64,000 nucleotides of DNA, from assembly GCF_000739995.1 (NCBI RefSeq), contig NZ_BBJX01000013.1, positions 1 to 64,000 of the forward strand. The letters run 5' to 3'. Shown piece after piece: positions 1 through 9,513 of this stretch. Under the pieces are notes generated by a model. It was not told the origin of the DNA and searched no databases. It worked only from the letters and a program-made list of their open reading frames with translations. How positions within the stretch are numbered: the first letter of the stretch is position 1; each line of letters begins with the position of its first letter. Both the position numbers and the translations under genes were made by a program. Source of the stretch: Comamonas granuli NBRC 101663 (GTDB lineage: Bacteria > Pseudomonadota > Gammaproteobacteria > Burkholderiales > Burkholderiaceae_C).

Positions 1-436
1 TGCCGCCAAGGAGATCAAGCAGCTCATCGGCGCCAGCGCCGAGCGCGTGGAGGCGGGTTCGGCCCTGGTGGACCGCGCCGGCTCCACCATGCAGGAGGTG
101 GTGCAGGCCATCCGCCGTGTGGCCGACATCGTGGGCGAGATCAGCGCCGCCAGCAGTGAGCAGAGCACGGGCGTGGCCCAGGTGGGCGAGGCCATCACGC
201 AGATGGACCAGGCCACGCAGCAAAACGCCGCGCTGGTCGAGCAAAGCGCGGCTGCTGCGGGCAGCCTGCGCAACCAGGCCGCGCAGCTCGTGCAGACCAT
301 GTCCATCTTCCACACCGGCACGGGCAGCAGCGCCGCGGCGCGCGCGCTCATGGACCGCACCGCCGCCGAGCCCGTGCAGGCTGCGGCGGCCCCGGCGGCC
401 CTGGCGGGGCAGGGCGCGCAGCGCCGGCTGCGCTGA
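1..436 (+). CDS. Methyl-accepting chemotaxis protein, C-terminal fragment (cut by window edge)
   Basis: Only the last ~144 codons are in the window; the frame is open from base 2 and ends in TGA at 434-436. The visible part is the descending arm of the cytoplasmic coiled-coil signalling domain: AAKEIKQLI near the start, then EISAASSEQSTGVAQVGEAI and QNAALVEQSAAA. These are class-typical MCP motifs that contact CheA/CheW. A variable Ala-rich tail follows. It closely resembles the end of the complete chemoreceptor at 53320-55317. No methylation pentapeptide such as NWETF is seen at the extreme C-terminus. The ligand-binding part lies upstream of the window, so the stimulus is unknown. Confidence 0.93.
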   Translation, partial: AAKEIKQLIGASAERVEAGSALVDRAGSTMQEVVQAIRRVADIVGEISAASSEQSTGVAQVGEAITQMDQATQQNAALVEQSAAAAGSLRNQAAQLVQTMSIFHTGTGSSAAARALMDRTAAEPVQAAAAPAALAGQGAQRRLR

Positions 437-467
437 GAGCCGGCGCCGGGCCCGGGGCGGCGGCGCG

Positions 468-1181
468 TCAGCGCCCCAGTGCGGCGAGCGAATCCACCCA
501 GGCGTCGGCGTCCACGCTGCGCGCGCTCTGGCCGTGGTTGTAGCCGTAGGTCACCAGCACCACGGGGCAGCCGGCGGCGCGCGCGGCCTGGGCGTCGTTG
601 CTCGAATCGCCCACCATCAGCGTGCGTGCGGGCTGCGTGCCCAGGGCCTCGCAGGTCATCAGCAGGGGCAGCGGGTCGGGCTTCTTGCGCGCGAAGCTGT
701 CGCCGCCGAAGACCCGCTCGAAATGCGGCGCCAGGCCCTTGGCCTGCAGCAGCGGCTCGGCAAAGGCGCGCGGCTTGTTGGTCAGGCAGGCCAGGCGCAG
801 GCCCGCCGCGCGCAGCGCCGCCAGCCCTTCTGCCGCCCCGGGGTAGACGCGCGCATGCGTGCCGTTGATGCGCCGGTAGTGGCGTTGGTAGCTCTCCCAG
901 GCAGCGGGGTACAACGCTTCGATTTCTGTAGCTGCAGGCGCTTGCCCTGATTGGGCCAGAACGTGCTCAAGCACTGAACGCAGCAAATGCTCCGAGCCCT
1001 TGCCGACCCGGTGGGCGACGGCGGCGGGGGCGATGCCGGGCAGGCCCAGGTCCTGCAGCATGCCGCCCAGGGCGGCGGCGAAATCGCCCAGCGTATCGAC
1101 CAGGGTGCCATCGAGGTCCACGATGGCGGCGTCCAGGCGCGCGCGCAGCGCGCCAGCGCCGAGCAGGAGCGGGGCGTTCAC
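468..1181 (-). CDS. gph: Phosphoglycolate phosphatase (HAD superfamily)
   Basis: The predicted 237-residue protein dephosphorylates 2-phosphoglycolate. HAD motif I is DLDGTLVDT near residue 20, motif II is the LTNKPRAF segment, motif III is KKPDPLPL and motif IV is [12 protein letters not shown], so all catalytic Asp and Lys positions are present. The likely start is GTG at 1181, overlapping the rpe stop by 2 bases (GCGTGA), which implies translational coupling with rpe; that pairing is common in beta-proteobacteria. Within the cap domain, bases ~921-975 match, in antisense, the dispersed palindromic repeat of this genome, so residues around [16 protein letters not shown] may be repeat-derived. 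Confidence 0.93.
   Translation of the reverse strand: MNAPLLLGAGALRARLDAAIVDLDGTLVDTLGDFAAALGGMLQDLGLPGIAPAAVAHRVGKGSEHLLRSVLEHVLAQSGQAPAATEIEALYPAAWESYQRHYRRINGTHARVYPGAAEGLAALRAAGLRLACLTNKPRAFAEPLLQAKGLAPHFERVFGGDSFARKKPDPLPLLMTCEALGTQPARTLMVGDSSNDAQAARAAGCPVVLVTYGYNHGQSARSVDADAWVDSLAALGR
921..975 (+). repeat. Palindromic repeat copy inside gph (antisense)
   Basis: TGTAGCTGCAGGCGCTTG matches the family core with a few changes. It lies in the cap-domain coding region of gph without breaking its frame. Confidence 0.5.
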
Positions 1182-1858
1182 GCCAGTTGCGCGCGCATGG
1201 CGCCGATCACGCTCTGGTAGTCGGGCTTGCCGAAGATGGCGCTGCCCGCGACGAAGGTGTCGGCCCCGGCGTCGGCCACGCGGCGGATGTTGTCCTGCTT
1301 GATGCCGCCGTCCACCTCCAGGCGGATGTCCTTGCCGCAGGCGTCGATGCGCCGGCGCACGGCCTCGATCTTGCGCAGCGCCATGTCGATGAAGCTCTGC
1401 CCGCCAAAGCCCGGGTTCACGCTCATGATGAGGATGAGGTCGATGTCCTCGATCACCCAGTCGAGCACGTCCAGCGGCTCGGCCGGGTTGAACACCAGCC
1501 CGGGCCGCACGCCCTTGGCGCGCAGGGCCTGGATGCTGCGGTGCACATGCCGGCTCGCGTCGGGGTGGAAGCTGATGTAGTCCGCCCCCGCGTCGGCAAA
1601 GGCGGCGGCCAGCGCGTCCACGGGCTCGATCATGAGGTGCACGTCGATGGGCACGGCCTGGCCCGCGGGCGTCACCGCGTGGGGCTTGAGGGCCTGGCAG
1701 ACCATGGGGCCGAAGGTGAGGTTGGGCACGTAATGGTTGTCCATCACGTCGAAATGGATCCAGTCGGCACCGGCGGCGATGACGCTGCGCACCTCCTCGC
1801 CCAGGCGGGCGAAGTCGGCAGACAGGATCGAAGGGGCAATGCGGTAGGTGGGGCTCAT
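1178..1858 (-). CDS. rpe: Ribulose-phosphate 3-epimerase
   Basis: The 226-residue TIM-barrel enzyme interconverts ribulose 5-phosphate and xylulose 5-phosphate (pentose phosphate pathway; also Calvin cycle where present). It opens with [20 protein letters not shown] and contains the metal-binding and catalytic motifs [35 protein letters not shown] and EVDGGI. ATG at 1858 gives the family-standard N-terminus; longer in-frame extensions run into apaG sequence and are rejected. It is divergent from apaG with only ~30 bp between the two start codons, so promoters must lie very close to or inside the neighbouring gene. It is followed directly by gph. Confidence 0.96.
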   Translation of the reverse strand: MSPTYRIAPSILSADFARLGEEVRSVIAAGADWIHFDVMDNHYVPNLTFGPMVCQALKPHAVTPAGQAVPIDVHLMIEPVDALAAAFADAGADYISFHPDASRHVHRSIQALRAKGVRPGLVFNPAEPLDVLDWVIEDIDLILIMSVNPGFGGQSFIDMALRKIEAVRRRIDACGKDIRLEVDGGIKQDNIRRVADAGADTFVAGSAIFGKPDYQSVIGAMRAQLA

Positions 1859-1888
1859 GGCGCAATTGTCGCAGTTACCATGCGCGCC

Positions 1889-2290
1889 ATGAGTCCCAAG
1901 CACGCTTTCACCGTCGAGGTCCAGCCGCAGTACCTGCCGCAGGAGTCCGCGCCCGGGCAAGGCATCTACCGCTTCGCGTACACCGTCACCGTCACCAACA
2001 CGGGCGCGGAGGCGGCGCAGCTCGTCGCGCGCCACTGGGTCATCAGCGACGCGCAGGGCCATACGCAGGAGGTGCGTGGCCTGGGCGTGGTGGGCCGCCA
2101 GCCCCTGCTGCAGCCCGGCGAGTCGTTCCAGTACACCAGCGGCTGCCCGCTGCGCACGCCCACGGGCACCATGCACGGCAGCTACCACTGCGTGGGCGCG
2201 GATGGCACGCCCTTCGAGGTGCCCATTGCCCTGTTCCTGCTGGAGGCCGCTGCCGACGGGGCGCCCGGCGCGCCGCGGGTGCTGCATTGA
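1889..2290 (+). CDS. apaG: ApaG family protein (DUF525)
   Basis: The 133-residue protein matches the ApaG/DUF525 beta-sandwich family. It has [14 protein letters not shown] at the N-terminus, then [10 protein letters not shown], the GxGVVGxQPxLxPGExFxYTSG core and the MHGSY motif. In enterobacteria apaG is linked to ksgA/apaH; the biochemical role is not settled. ATG at 1889 (MSPKHAF) is chosen over the in-frame ATG at 1880 because it matches the usual family start. The stop codon overlaps the ATG of the next gene by one base (TGATG), so the two are probably co-translated. Confidence 0.9.
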   Translation: MSPKHAFTVEVQPQYLPQESAPGQGIYRFAYTVTVTNTGAEAAQLVARHWVISDAQGHTQEVRGLGVVGRQPLLQPGESFQYTSGCPLRTPTGTMHGSYHCVGADGTPFEVPIALFLLEAAADGAPGAPRVLH

Positions 2291-4281
2291 TGGCGGCTTG
2301 CGCGAACGCCCCGGTGCCGGTGGAGCTGGAGCTGCTGCTCGCGCGCCTGGACGCCAGCGCCCCCCTGGCCGAACGCCACCTCTGGCTGCTGGACCTGCTC
2401 GCCTGGGTGCGCGGCCCGGCCGATGCGGTGCCGGCCGCCTGCGCGCGCGTGCACGCCTTCGTCGATGCCGTGCAGGCCCACCCGGCGGTGCAGCAGCGCC
2501 TGCAGGCCTGGTGGCAGGCCCTGGCCGAGACGGTGGACATCACCACCTTGCTGGCCGACTTCGGCTTTGCCGCGCGCAACGCCATGTTCAGCGAGATCGG
2601 TGAGCGCCTGCGCCGCAAGCTCCTGCCCGGCAGCCCCGAGACCATCGACGCCTCGGAGCTGTTCGCCCTGGCGCTGCCCACGGCGTTCGATGCCCAGTGG
2701 CTGGCCGCGCTGCCCGAGGACCTGGTGCAGCGCCTGGTGCCCCTGCTCGCCGGGCCCGGCAGCACGGGCCTGGCCTGGAAGACCGCGCTGCTCGACGCCA
2801 TCACCTACTGCGCGGGGCAGATCCTCTCGACCGGCTTTGCGCCCGACCTGCGCCTGCGCATGAGCGAGGCGGCGCGCGAGTCCCAGCCCTTCCATGCGCT
2901 GATCCGCGACGTGGAGAGCCTGCGCGTGGAGGTGCTGCACGGCCTGCGCACGCCCGAGCGGCTGGACGCGGCCGCTCAGCGCCTGCGCGAGCGGCTCGAC
3001 GCCTGCCGCGCCGCGGTCAACTCGGTGTACCCGCATTTCGCGGACAACGGCATCTCCGTGGGCCTGGTGTTTCGCATGCGCCAGTTGCGCGAGCGCATCC
3101 TGCGCGTGCGCGCGCTGCTCGACTGCGTGCTCTCGCCCACCCCGGCGCACAGCGCGGCGCAGTTGCTGGCGCAACTGGTCAAGGTCGGGCGCGAGCGGCG
3201 CAGCCTGCGCGTGCTGCTGGCGGCCAATACCTCGCTGCTGGCGGCCAAGGTGGCCGAGCGCAGCGCCGAGACGGGCGAGCACTACATCACGCGCACGGCC
3301 GCCGAGTACCGCAGCATGCTGGGCCAGGCCGCGGGCGGCGGCGCGGTGATGGCCTTCACCACGCTCATCAAGTTCGGCCTGTACGCGCTGGCGCTCTCGG
3401 CCTTCTGGGGCGGGTTTGCCGCCGGCATGAACTACGCGCTGAGTTTCGTGCTCATCCAGTTGCTGCATTTCACCGTGGCGACCAAGCAGCCCGCGATGAC
3501 GGCCCCGGCCATGGCCGCCAAGCTCAAGGACCTGGGCCGCGCCGGGGCGGTGGAGTCCTTCGTCGACGAAGTCACGCACCTGGTGCGCTCGCAGGTGGCC
3601 GCCGTGCTGGGCAACGTGCTGGTGGTGTTCCCGGCGGCGCTGGCGCTGTCCCTGCTGTGGGGCGCGCTGTGGGGCCAGCCGCCCCTGGGCGCGGACCAGG
3701 CCCGGCATGTGCTCGATGCGCTGCACCTGCTCGGGCCCTCGCTGCTGTTCGCGGCCTACACCGGCGTGCTGCTGTTTGCCTCCAGCATCGTCGCCGGCTG
3801 GGCGGAAAACGCCTTCGTGCTGCTGCGCCTGGACTCGGCCCTGCGCTACCACCCGCGCAGCACGCGCTGGCTGGGCGCGGCGCGCGCGGCGCGCTGGGCG
3901 CGCTTTCTGCGGGCGAACATTTCCGGCTTTGCCGCCAATATCTCGCTGGGCTTCATGCTCGGGCTCACGCCGGCCGTCGCGGGCTTCTTCGGCCTGGGGC
4001 TGGATGCGCGCCACGTGACGCTCTCCTCGGGCCAGATCGGCGTGGCCAGCGCCACGCTGGGCTGGGACGCGCTGCACCTGGGGGCCTTCTGGTGGGCCGT
4101 GGCCATGATCCCGTTCAACGGCGCGCTCAACGTGGCCGTGAGCTTCTACCTGGCCTTTCACCTGGCGCTGCGCGCGCAGAACGTCAGCGGCGTGGAGCGC
4201 TCACGCATATACACTGCCATCCGTGCGCGCTTGCGCACCGCTCCCTGGAGCTTTTTTCTGCCTGAACGCCGCCGCGCCTGA
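2290..4281 (+). CDS. SpecificRecomb-family (COG4389) membrane protein, named 'site-specific recombinase'
   Basis: The 663-residue protein resembles the Gcr/'site-specific recombinase' family of beta-proteobacteria. The N-terminal half is helical and soluble-looking (helices around LDLLAWVRG and [13 protein letters not shown]-like segments). The C-terminal half holds several hydrophobic helices (near [58 protein letters not shown] and [20 protein letters not shown]). I see no tyrosine-recombinase RHRY set and no serine-recombinase active site, so the family name may mislead and a membrane role is more consistent with the sequence. ATG at 2290 overlaps the apaG stop. Confidence 0.7.
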   Translation: MAACANAPVPVELELLLARLDASAPLAERHLWLLDLLAWVRGPADAVPAACARVHAFVDAVQAHPAVQQRLQAWWQALAETVDITTLLADFGFAARNAMFSEIGERLRRKLLPGSPETIDASELFALALPTAFDAQWLAALPEDLVQRLVPLLAGPGSTGLAWKTALLDAITYCAGQILSTGFAPDLRLRMSEAARESQPFHALIRDVESLRVEVLHGLRTPERLDAAAQRLRERLDACRAAVNSVYPHFADNGISVGLVFRMRQLRERILRVRALLDCVLSPTPAHSAAQLLAQLVKVGRERRSLRVLLAANTSLLAAKVAERSAETGEHYITRTAAEYRSMLGQAAGGGAVMAFTTLIKFGLYALALSAFWGGFAAGMNYALSFVLIQLLHFTVATKQPAMTAPAMAAKLKDLGRAGAVESFVDEVTHLVRSQVAAVLGNVLVVFPAALALSLLWGALWGQPPLGADQARHVLDALHLLGPSLLFAAYTGVLLFASSIVAGWAENAFVLLRLDSALRYHPRSTRWLGAARAARWARFLRANISGFAANISLGFMLGLTPAVAGFFGLGLDARHVTLSSGQIGVASATLGWDALHLGAFWWAVAMIPFNGALNVAVSFYLAFHLALRAQNVSGVERSRIYTAIRARLRTAPWSFFLPERRRA

Positions 4282-4433
4282 TGGCCGCGGCCGCGCCCCG
4301 CCTGGTGGGGCGCGCATTCAGGTCATCGCCCGGGCGGCCTGCGCCCCGGGGCCGCCGCTGCGCAGGCCCCGCCCGCCGCAGCCTCCGGCCCGCCCTGCCG
4401 GGCTCTACCCGAACGACGGAGAGGACGTACCGC

Positions 4434-5693
4434 ATGAATGAACTGATGAACTTCTGGGCGCAGTGGCTGCGCCCCTCGGCCGGACTGCCCACGGTGCAGT
4501 GGTCCCTGCTGCTGGCCGTGGCCGCGGCCACGGGCTACCTGCTGCAGCGCCATGTGGGCCTGCCCAAGGTGGTGGGCTATTCGCTGGTGGGCACGGTGGC
4601 GGGCCTGGCGGGCTTCAGCGGCGCGGTCTGGCCGCTGCAGGGCATAGGCCTGTTCCTGCTGGAGCTGGGCATCGCCGTGGTGCTGTTCGAGTGCGGCGGG
4701 CGCATCCCGCTGCGCTGGTTCCGCCACAACCCCATGGTGCTGGTGCAAAGCGTGGTCGAGTCGGCGCTGACCTATTTCGCCGTGTTCTGGGTGCTGCTGT
4801 GGCTGGACGTGCCGGTGCGCGCCGCCGGGCCGCTGGCCATCGTGGCGCTGGCCGCCTCGCCCGCAGTGCTCACGCGCGTGGTGGCCGACACGCAGGCCGC
4901 CGGGCCGGTGACCGAGCGCGCCATCGTGCTGGCCAGCCTCTCCACGCTGTACGCGCTCACGCTGGGCAGCGCGCGCGCCGAGCTCATCAACCGCAGCAGC
5001 GTCACCCTGCTCGATACGCTCTCGCCGGTGCTGGTCGTGCTGGGCGTCTCCATCGCCGTGGCGGCCCTGCTGGCGCTGGTGCTGCGCGCGGCGCTGCGCT
5101 TCATGAGCCCGACGAGCGAGAACACCGCCATGCTGCTGCTCGCGCTCGTGGCCGCGGCCACGGCGGTGGCCACGCACATGGGCGGTTCGGCGCCGCTGGC
5201 GGCGCTGCTGGCGGGCATGCTGCTCAAGCAGGTGCACCCGCGCCCCTGGGCCTGGCCGCGCCAGCTCGGCACGGCCTCCGCGCTGCTGACCATGCTGATG
5301 TTCGTGCTCGTTTCCACCGTGGCCGCGCAGGCCGACTGGAGCGCCCCCGTGGCCGGCGTGGTGCTGGCCCTGATCGCCGTGCGCCTGCTGGCCAAGGCCG
5401 TGGGCGTGGGCCTGGGCAACGTGGGCAGCGGCGCGAGCTGGCTGCAGGCGCTGTGGCTGGGCTGCGCGATGACGCCCATGTCGGCCATCGCGCTGCTCAT
5501 CGCCTCGCAGTTCGCGCTGGCCTCGCCCTCCACCGGGCACCTGATCGCGCGCGTGGCGCTGCCGGCCATCCTGCTCATGGAGGTGCTGGGCGCCATCATC
5601 GCCACCGTGGCCGTCTACCGTGCGGGCGAAAGCTCCAAACCCTGGGCGCCGCTGGCGCGCATCCGCAAGGAAGGAGAACACCATGAGCCTTGA
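4434..5693 (+). CDS. CPA2-type cation:proton antiporter (KefB/RosB-like)
   Basis: The 419-residue protein is almost entirely hydrophobic with about 12 predicted membrane segments, as in monovalent cation:proton antiporter-2 proteins. Typical features are [37 protein letters not shown] and the later [19 protein letters not shown] stretch. There is no C-terminal TrkA-N (Rossmann) domain, so it is a transport core only. ATG at 4434 follows the purine-rich GGAGAGG at ~4419; an upstream in-frame extension to 4281 is low-complexity and lacks family character. Its last 11 bases overlap the next gene. The transported ion (K+ or Na+) cannot be read from sequence. Confidence 0.78.
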   Translation: MNELMNFWAQWLRPSAGLPTVQWSLLLAVAAATGYLLQRHVGLPKVVGYSLVGTVAGLAGFSGAVWPLQGIGLFLLELGIAVVLFECGGRIPLRWFRHNPMVLVQSVVESALTYFAVFWVLLWLDVPVRAAGPLAIVALAASPAVLTRVVADTQAAGPVTERAIVLASLSTLYALTLGSARAELINRSSVTLLDTLSPVLVVLGVSIAVAALLALVLRAALRFMSPTSENTAMLLLALVAAATAVATHMGGSAPLAALLAGMLLKQVHPRPWAWPRQLGTASALLTMLMFVLVSTVAAQADWSAPVAGVVLALIAVRLLAKAVGVGLGNVGSGASWLQALWLGCAMTPMSAIALLIASQFALASPSTGHLIARVALPAILLMEVLGAIIATVAVYRAGESSKPWAPLARIRKEGEHHEP

Positions 5694-6798
5694 GGCCTTC
5701 CACCAATCCGCGCCGCTGACGCTGGGCGTCGAGCTGGAACTGCAGCTCGTGAACACGCACAACTACGACCTGGCGCCCTACGCGGCCGACATGCTGCGCC
5801 TGATGCACAAAATCCCCCTGCCCGGCAGCGTGGTGCCCGAGATGACGAACAGCATGATCGAAATCTCCACCGGCGTGTGCCACAGCAGCAGCGAGGTGCT
5901 GGGGCAGCTCACGCAGATCCGCGACGCGCTGGTGCGCTGCGCCGACAAGCTCAACATCGCCGTGGCCGGCGGCGGCACGCACCCGTTCCAGCAGTGGCAC
6001 GAGCGGCGCATCTACGACAAGCCGCGCTTCCAGGAGCTCTCGCAGCTCTACGGCTATCTCTCCAAGCAGTTCACCATCTTCGGCCAGCACGTGCACATCG
6101 GCTGCCCCGACGCCGACGCCGCGCTGCTCATGCTGCACCGCATGAGCCGCTATATCCCGCACTGCATCGCGCTGTCGGCCTCCAGCCCCTATGTGCAGGG
6201 GCACGACACGCAGTTCGACTCGGCGCGGCTCAACTCGGTGTTTGCCTTCCCGCTGTCGGGCCGCGCGCCCTTCGTGCTCACCTGGGACGATTTCGGCCGG
6301 TTCTTCGACAAGATGACGCGCACCGGCGTGGTCAAGAGCATGAAGGACTTCTACTGGGACATCCGCCCCAAGCCCGAGTACGGCACCATAGAGATCCGCG
6401 TGTTCGACACGCCGCTCACCATCGAGAAGGCAGCGGCGCTGTCGGGCTTCGTGCAGTCGCTGGCCGCCTGGTTCCTGGCCGAGCAGCCCTTCCAGCCCGC
6501 GGAGGACGACTACCTAGTCTACACCTACAACCGCTTCCAGGCCTGCCGCTTCGGCCTGGAGGCCGTGTACGTGGACCCGGCCACGGGCGAGCACATGCCG
6601 CTGCGCGAGCACCTGCTGCGCACGCTCGAGCAGATCGCCCCGCACGCCCAGGCGCATGGCGCCACGGCCGCGCTGCACCTGCTGGCGGGCGACGCCCAGG
6701 CCGGCGAGAACGACGCACGCTGGCTGCGCGGCTGCCAGCGCGAGGAGCAGCTCCTGGCCGAGGTGAGCCGCCAGGCGGCGCTGCGCTTTCGCGGGTGA
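5683..6798 (+). CDS. ybdK: YbdK-type carboxylate-amine ligase (glutamate-cysteine ligase family 2)
   Basis: The 371-residue protein belongs to the COG2170/YbdK group, which shows weak glutamate-cysteine ligase activity in E. coli. Seen motifs: [12 protein letters not shown] (ATP-grasp-like GCS2 start), [59 protein letters not shown] and the C-terminal CRFGLEA segment. ATG at 5683 lies 6-7 bases after AAGGAG and 11 bases inside the antiporter gene, so translation is likely coupled. The pairing with a CPA2 antiporter recalls glutathione-gated Kef systems, but a glutathione link here is inference only. thiL starts 15 bp downstream. Confidence 0.88.
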   Translation: MSLEAFHQSAPLTLGVELELQLVNTHNYDLAPYAADMLRLMHKIPLPGSVVPEMTNSMIEISTGVCHSSSEVLGQLTQIRDALVRCADKLNIAVAGGGTHPFQQWHERRIYDKPRFQELSQLYGYLSKQFTIFGQHVHIGCPDADAALLMLHRMSRYIPHCIALSASSPYVQGHDTQFDSARLNSVFAFPLSGRAPFVLTWDDFGRFFDKMTRTGVVKSMKDFYWDIRPKPEYGTIEIRVFDTPLTIEKAAALSGFVQSLAAWFLAEQPFQPAEDDYLVYTYNRFQACRFGLEAVYVDPATGEHMPLREHLLRTLEQIAPHAQAHGATAALHLLAGDAQAGENDARWLRGCQREEQLLAEVSRQAALRFRG

Positions 6799-6813
6799 AG
6801 GCGGTGCACACCC

Positions 6814-7797
6814 ATGGGTGAATTCGACCTCATTGCGCGCCATTTCACGCGCCCCGTGCCGCCCGGCGGTGCGGCGGTACTGGGCGTGGGCGACGACTGC
6901 GCACTGCTCGCGCCGCGGCCGGGCATGCACCTGGCCGTCTCCAGCGACATGCTGGTCGAGGGGCGGCATTTCTTCCCCGACGTGGACCCCGAGGCCCTGG
7001 GCCACAAGGCGCTGGCGGTGAACCTGTCCGACCTGGCCGCCTGCGGCGCGCGCCCGCTGGCCTTCACGCTGGCGCTGGCCCTGCCGCAGGCCGACGATGC
7101 CTGGCTGGCCGCGTTCGCGCGCGGCCTGCTGCGCCTGGCCGATGCGCACGGTTGCGCGCTCGTGGGCGGCGACACCACGCGCGGGCCGCTCAATATCTGC
7201 ATCACCGTGCTGGGCGAAGTGCCGGCGGGCCAGGCCCTGCTGCGCAGCGGCGCGCGCGCGGACGAGGACATCTGGGTCAGCGGCAGCCTGGGCGATGCGC
7301 GCGCGGCGCTGTGCGCCCTGCAGGGCCAGGCCGCCTTGCCCCCGCAACTGCTGCAGGCGGCGCGCCAGCGCCTGGAGCGCCCCACGCCGCGCGTGGCCCT
7401 GGGACAGGCGCTGCGCGGCATCGCCAGCAGCGCGCTGGATGTGAGCGACGGCCTGCTCGGCGACCTGGGCCACATCCTGCGGGCCTCGGGCGTGGGGGCC
7501 TGCATCGACACCTCCAGGACTATCGAATTGATAGCTATTGGCGCTCAAGCAGCAAGCGCTGGAACCCATTTTGACCCCGAATTTCTGCACCAGTGCACGC
7601 TCGCCGGGGGGGACGACTACGAGCTGCTGTTCACCGCCCCCGCCGCGGCGCGCGCCGCCGTGCAGGCCGCCGCCCAGGGCTGCGGCACGCCGGTGGCGCG
7701 CATCGGCCGCACCGAGGCGCAGCCCGGGCTGCGCCTGGTCGACGGCCAGGGGCGCGCCGTGCCCGGGCGCTTTGCGTCCTTCGACCACTTCGCCTGA
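6814..7797 (+). CDS. thiL: Thiamine-monophosphate kinase
   Basis: The 327-residue enzyme phosphorylates thiamine monophosphate to thiamine diphosphate. It has the PurM-like fold signatures GVGDDCALL, SSDMLVEGRHFF, NLSDLAACGARP, GGDTTRGP, VSGSLGDARAAL, SALDVSDGLLGDLGHIL and GGDDYELLF. Between DLGHILRASGVG and GGDDYELLF the usual loop is replaced by a segment (TIELIAIGAQAASAGTHFD) encoded by a near-consensus copy of the genome's palindromic repeat at ~7521-7575; the reading frame is maintained. Often thiL sits next to pgpA; here four genes separate them. Confidence 0.95.
   Translation: MGEFDLIARHFTRPVPPGGAAVLGVGDDCALLAPRPGMHLAVSSDMLVEGRHFFPDVDPEALGHKALAVNLSDLAACGARPLAFTLALALPQADDAWLAAFARGLLRLADAHGCALVGGDTTRGPLNICITVLGEVPAGQALLRSGARADEDIWVSGSLGDARAALCALQGQAALPPQLLQAARQRLERPTPRVALGQALRGIASSALDVSDGLLGDLGHILRASGVGACIDTSRTIELIAIGAQAASAGTHFDPEFLHQCTLAGGDDYELLFTAPAAARAAVQAAAQGCGTPVARIGRTEAQPGLRLVDGQGRAVPGRFASFDHFA
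7521..7575 (+). repeat. Palindromic repeat copy inside thiL (sense)
   Basis: ATTGATAGCTATTGGCGCTC, AAGCAGCAAGCGCTGG and CCCATTTTGAC follow the family order: core, CAAGCGCT arm and terminal CCATTTTGAC. It encodes an in-frame loop of ~18 residues in thiL. Confidence 0.75.
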
Positions 7798-7811
7798 AGG
7801 CGCGCCGCGGT

Positions 7812-8708
7812 TCAGGCCGCCGACCGGGCCTCCAGCAGCCGCAGCACCAGCGGGTGCGCCACACGCCGCTCGGTGCTGATGGCGAAGTAGTGCTCCTCCA
7901 CGCCGTCGCAGGTGCCCACCAGCCGCACGCCGGTGCGCTGCTCCAGGGCCTGCTGCGCGGCCACGGCGCCGGGGAACACGCCCAGCCCGGAGGCGCCGAA
8001 GGCCTCCAGCAGGGCGTTGTCCTCGAACTCGCCCACGATGCGCGGGCGCAGGCCCTTGTGGGCCAGCCACTGGTCGAGCTGGCCGCGCACGGTGGCGTGC
8101 GCCGTGGGCAGCAGCACGGGCACCTGCTGCAGCGCCGCCGGGAAGTCCTGCGCCGCCTGCGCCCACCAGCAGGGCGCCGCATACCAGCCCATGGCCGCGC
8201 GGCCCAGCGGGTGGTTGTGCACGCGCAGGTGCGGGCGGAACGGCGCCGGGTGGTCAGCGAGCACCACATCCAGGCGCTGCAGCGCCAGGTCGGCCAGCAG
8301 GTCGGCCATTTCGCCCTCGTGGCAGACCAGGCGCAGGCCCGGCACCTCCAGCACCGGGTGCAGCAGGCGCTGCACCTCGGGCTTGGGCAGGCCGTCGGCA
8401 ATGCCCACCACCAGCCGCACGGCAGGCTGCTGCGCCTGGGCGCGCACCAGCTCGGGTAGGGCCTCGCCCAGGGGAAAGATCTGCTCGGCCTGGCGCAGCG
8501 CCACCACGCCCGCCTCGGTCAGGGCCAGTCCGCGCCCCGCGGGGCGCAGCAACTGGCAGCCCAGGTCGCGCTCGAGCTCGCGCACCTGGGCGCTGACGGT
8601 CTGCACCGCCATGTCCAGCCGCGCCGCCGCGCGCGACATGCTGCCCTCGCGGGCCACGCGCCAGAAGTAGTACAGATGCCGGTAATTGAAGGGCAGGGGA
8701 TGGTTCAT
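7812..8708 (-). CDS. nhaR: LysR-family regulator, NhaR-like
   Basis: The 298-residue regulator has an N-terminal winged helix-turn-helix (FNYRHLYYFWRVAREGSMSR, then AVQTVSAQVRELERDLG) characteristic of NhaR, followed by a LysR substrate-binding domain. NhaR activates Na+/H+ antiporter genes in enterobacteria; here no nhaA is adjacent. A CPA2 antiporter gene lies about 2 kb away on the other strand. It is divergent from the BI-1/YccA gene with 102 bp between the start codons, and LysR-type proteins often regulate the divergent neighbour, so that membrane gene is a candidate target (inference). It converges on thiL with 14 bp between their stops. Confidence 0.82.
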   Translation of the reverse strand: MNHPLPFNYRHLYYFWRVAREGSMSRAAARLDMAVQTVSAQVRELERDLGCQLLRPAGRGLALTEAGVVALRQAEQIFPLGEALPELVRAQAQQPAVRLVVGIADGLPKPEVQRLLHPVLEVPGLRLVCHEGEMADLLADLALQRLDVVLADHPAPFRPHLRVHNHPLGRAAMGWYAAPCWWAQAAQDFPAALQQVPVLLPTAHATVRGQLDQWLAHKGLRPRIVGEFEDNALLEAFGASGLGVFPGAVAAQQALEQRTGVRLVGTCDGVEEHYFAISTERRVAHPLVLRLLEARSAA

Positions 8709-8810
8709 ATTCAGATATTACCGAAGTCAAATTCATATTTCATCTGCTTTTTTCTGTAGATCAATGGCCTTACCTTCGCTCCATTCCTTGTTTTTCTGGA
8801 GACCTGTTCC
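8709..8810. promoter_or_regulatory. AT-rich divergent intergenic region between nhaR-like and BI-1/YccA genes
   Basis: This 102-bp gap is markedly AT-rich compared with its surroundings, with stretches such as TTCATATTCAGATATTACC and CAAATTCATATTTCATC. It must hold promoters for both flanking genes and a likely LysR-type site (T-N11-A dyads are present but not diagnostic). No unambiguous -35/-10 pair was assigned. Confidence 0.4.
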
Positions 8811-9488
8811 ATGAACGCCCCTTCGATCCGCCGCCTGGACGCCGCGCACTCCGGCCTGGCTGCCACGCTGTCCACGCACCGCGTGCTGCGCAATACCTAC
8901 GCCCTGCTGTCGCTCACGCTGCTGCTGAGCGCCGCCGTGGCCAGTCTGTCGGCCGCGCTGCGCCTGCCGCATCCGGGCCTGCTGCTCACGCTGGTGGGCT
9001 ATTTCGGCCTGCTGTTCTTCATCCACAAGCAGCAGAACAGCGGCTGGGCCGTGGCGGGCGTGTTCGCCCTCACCGGCTTCATGGGCTACACCCTGGGGCC
9101 GGTGCTGGCCGCACAACTGGCGCTGCCGGGCGGCGCGCAGACCATTGCGCTGGCCCTGGGCGCCACGGGCGCGACCTTCCTCGCGCTCTCGGGCTGGGTG
9201 CTGGCCACGCGCCGCGACTTCAGCTTCCTGGGCGGCTTCTTGTTCGCGGGCATGGTGATCGCCATCCTCGCGGGGCTGGCCGCCATGTTCTTCCAGATGC
9301 CTGCGCTGGGCCTGGCGGTGTCGGCCATGGTCGCGCTGCTCTCGGCCGGGCTGATCCTGTTCGAGACCAGCCGCATCGTGAACGGCGGCGAGACCAACTA
9401 CGTGCTCGCCACCGTGGGCCTGTTCGTCTCGCTGTTCAACCTGTTCACCAGCCTGCTGAGCCTGTTCGGCCTCGGCGGCAACGACTGA
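8811..9488 (+). CDS. Bax inhibitor-1/YccA family membrane protein
   Basis: The 225-residue integral membrane protein has seven hydrophobic segments, as in BI-1/YccA. It contains VLRNTYALLSLTLLLSAAVA near the N-terminus, GFMGYTLGPVLA, FSFLGGFLFAGMVIAILAG, and the C-terminal FETSRIVNGGETNYVLATV signature with its conserved acidic and polar residues. In E. coli YccA binds and modulates the FtsH protease; bacterial relatives are also described as pH-sensitive calcium channels. A purine-rich GGAGAC run lies just upstream of the ATG. The gene downstream follows after 25 bp and may be co-transcribed. Confidence 0.88.
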   Translation: MNAPSIRRLDAAHSGLAATLSTHRVLRNTYALLSLTLLLSAAVASLSAALRLPHPGLLLTLVGYFGLLFFIHKQQNSGWAVAGVFALTGFMGYTLGPVLAAQLALPGGAQTIALALGATGATFLALSGWVLATRRDFSFLGGFLFAGMVIAILAGLAAMFFQMPALGLAVSAMVALLSAGLILFETSRIVNGGETNYVLATVGLFVSLFNLFTSLLSLFGLGGND

Positions 9489-9513
9489 TCGCATTCTTGC
9501 CAAGGAGTACCCC

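Noticed and set aside
2182-4161. Long minus-strand open frame (659 codons) opposite the SpecificRecomb gene
   Set aside because: Composition is His/Arg/Gln-rich and lacks family motifs; it is the GC-rich shadow of the plus-strand gene.
4281-4433. N-terminal extension of the CPA2 antiporter
   Set aside because: The upstream in-frame sequence is Arg/Pro-rich and lacks a ribosome-binding site; ATG at 4434 has one and gives a family-like start.
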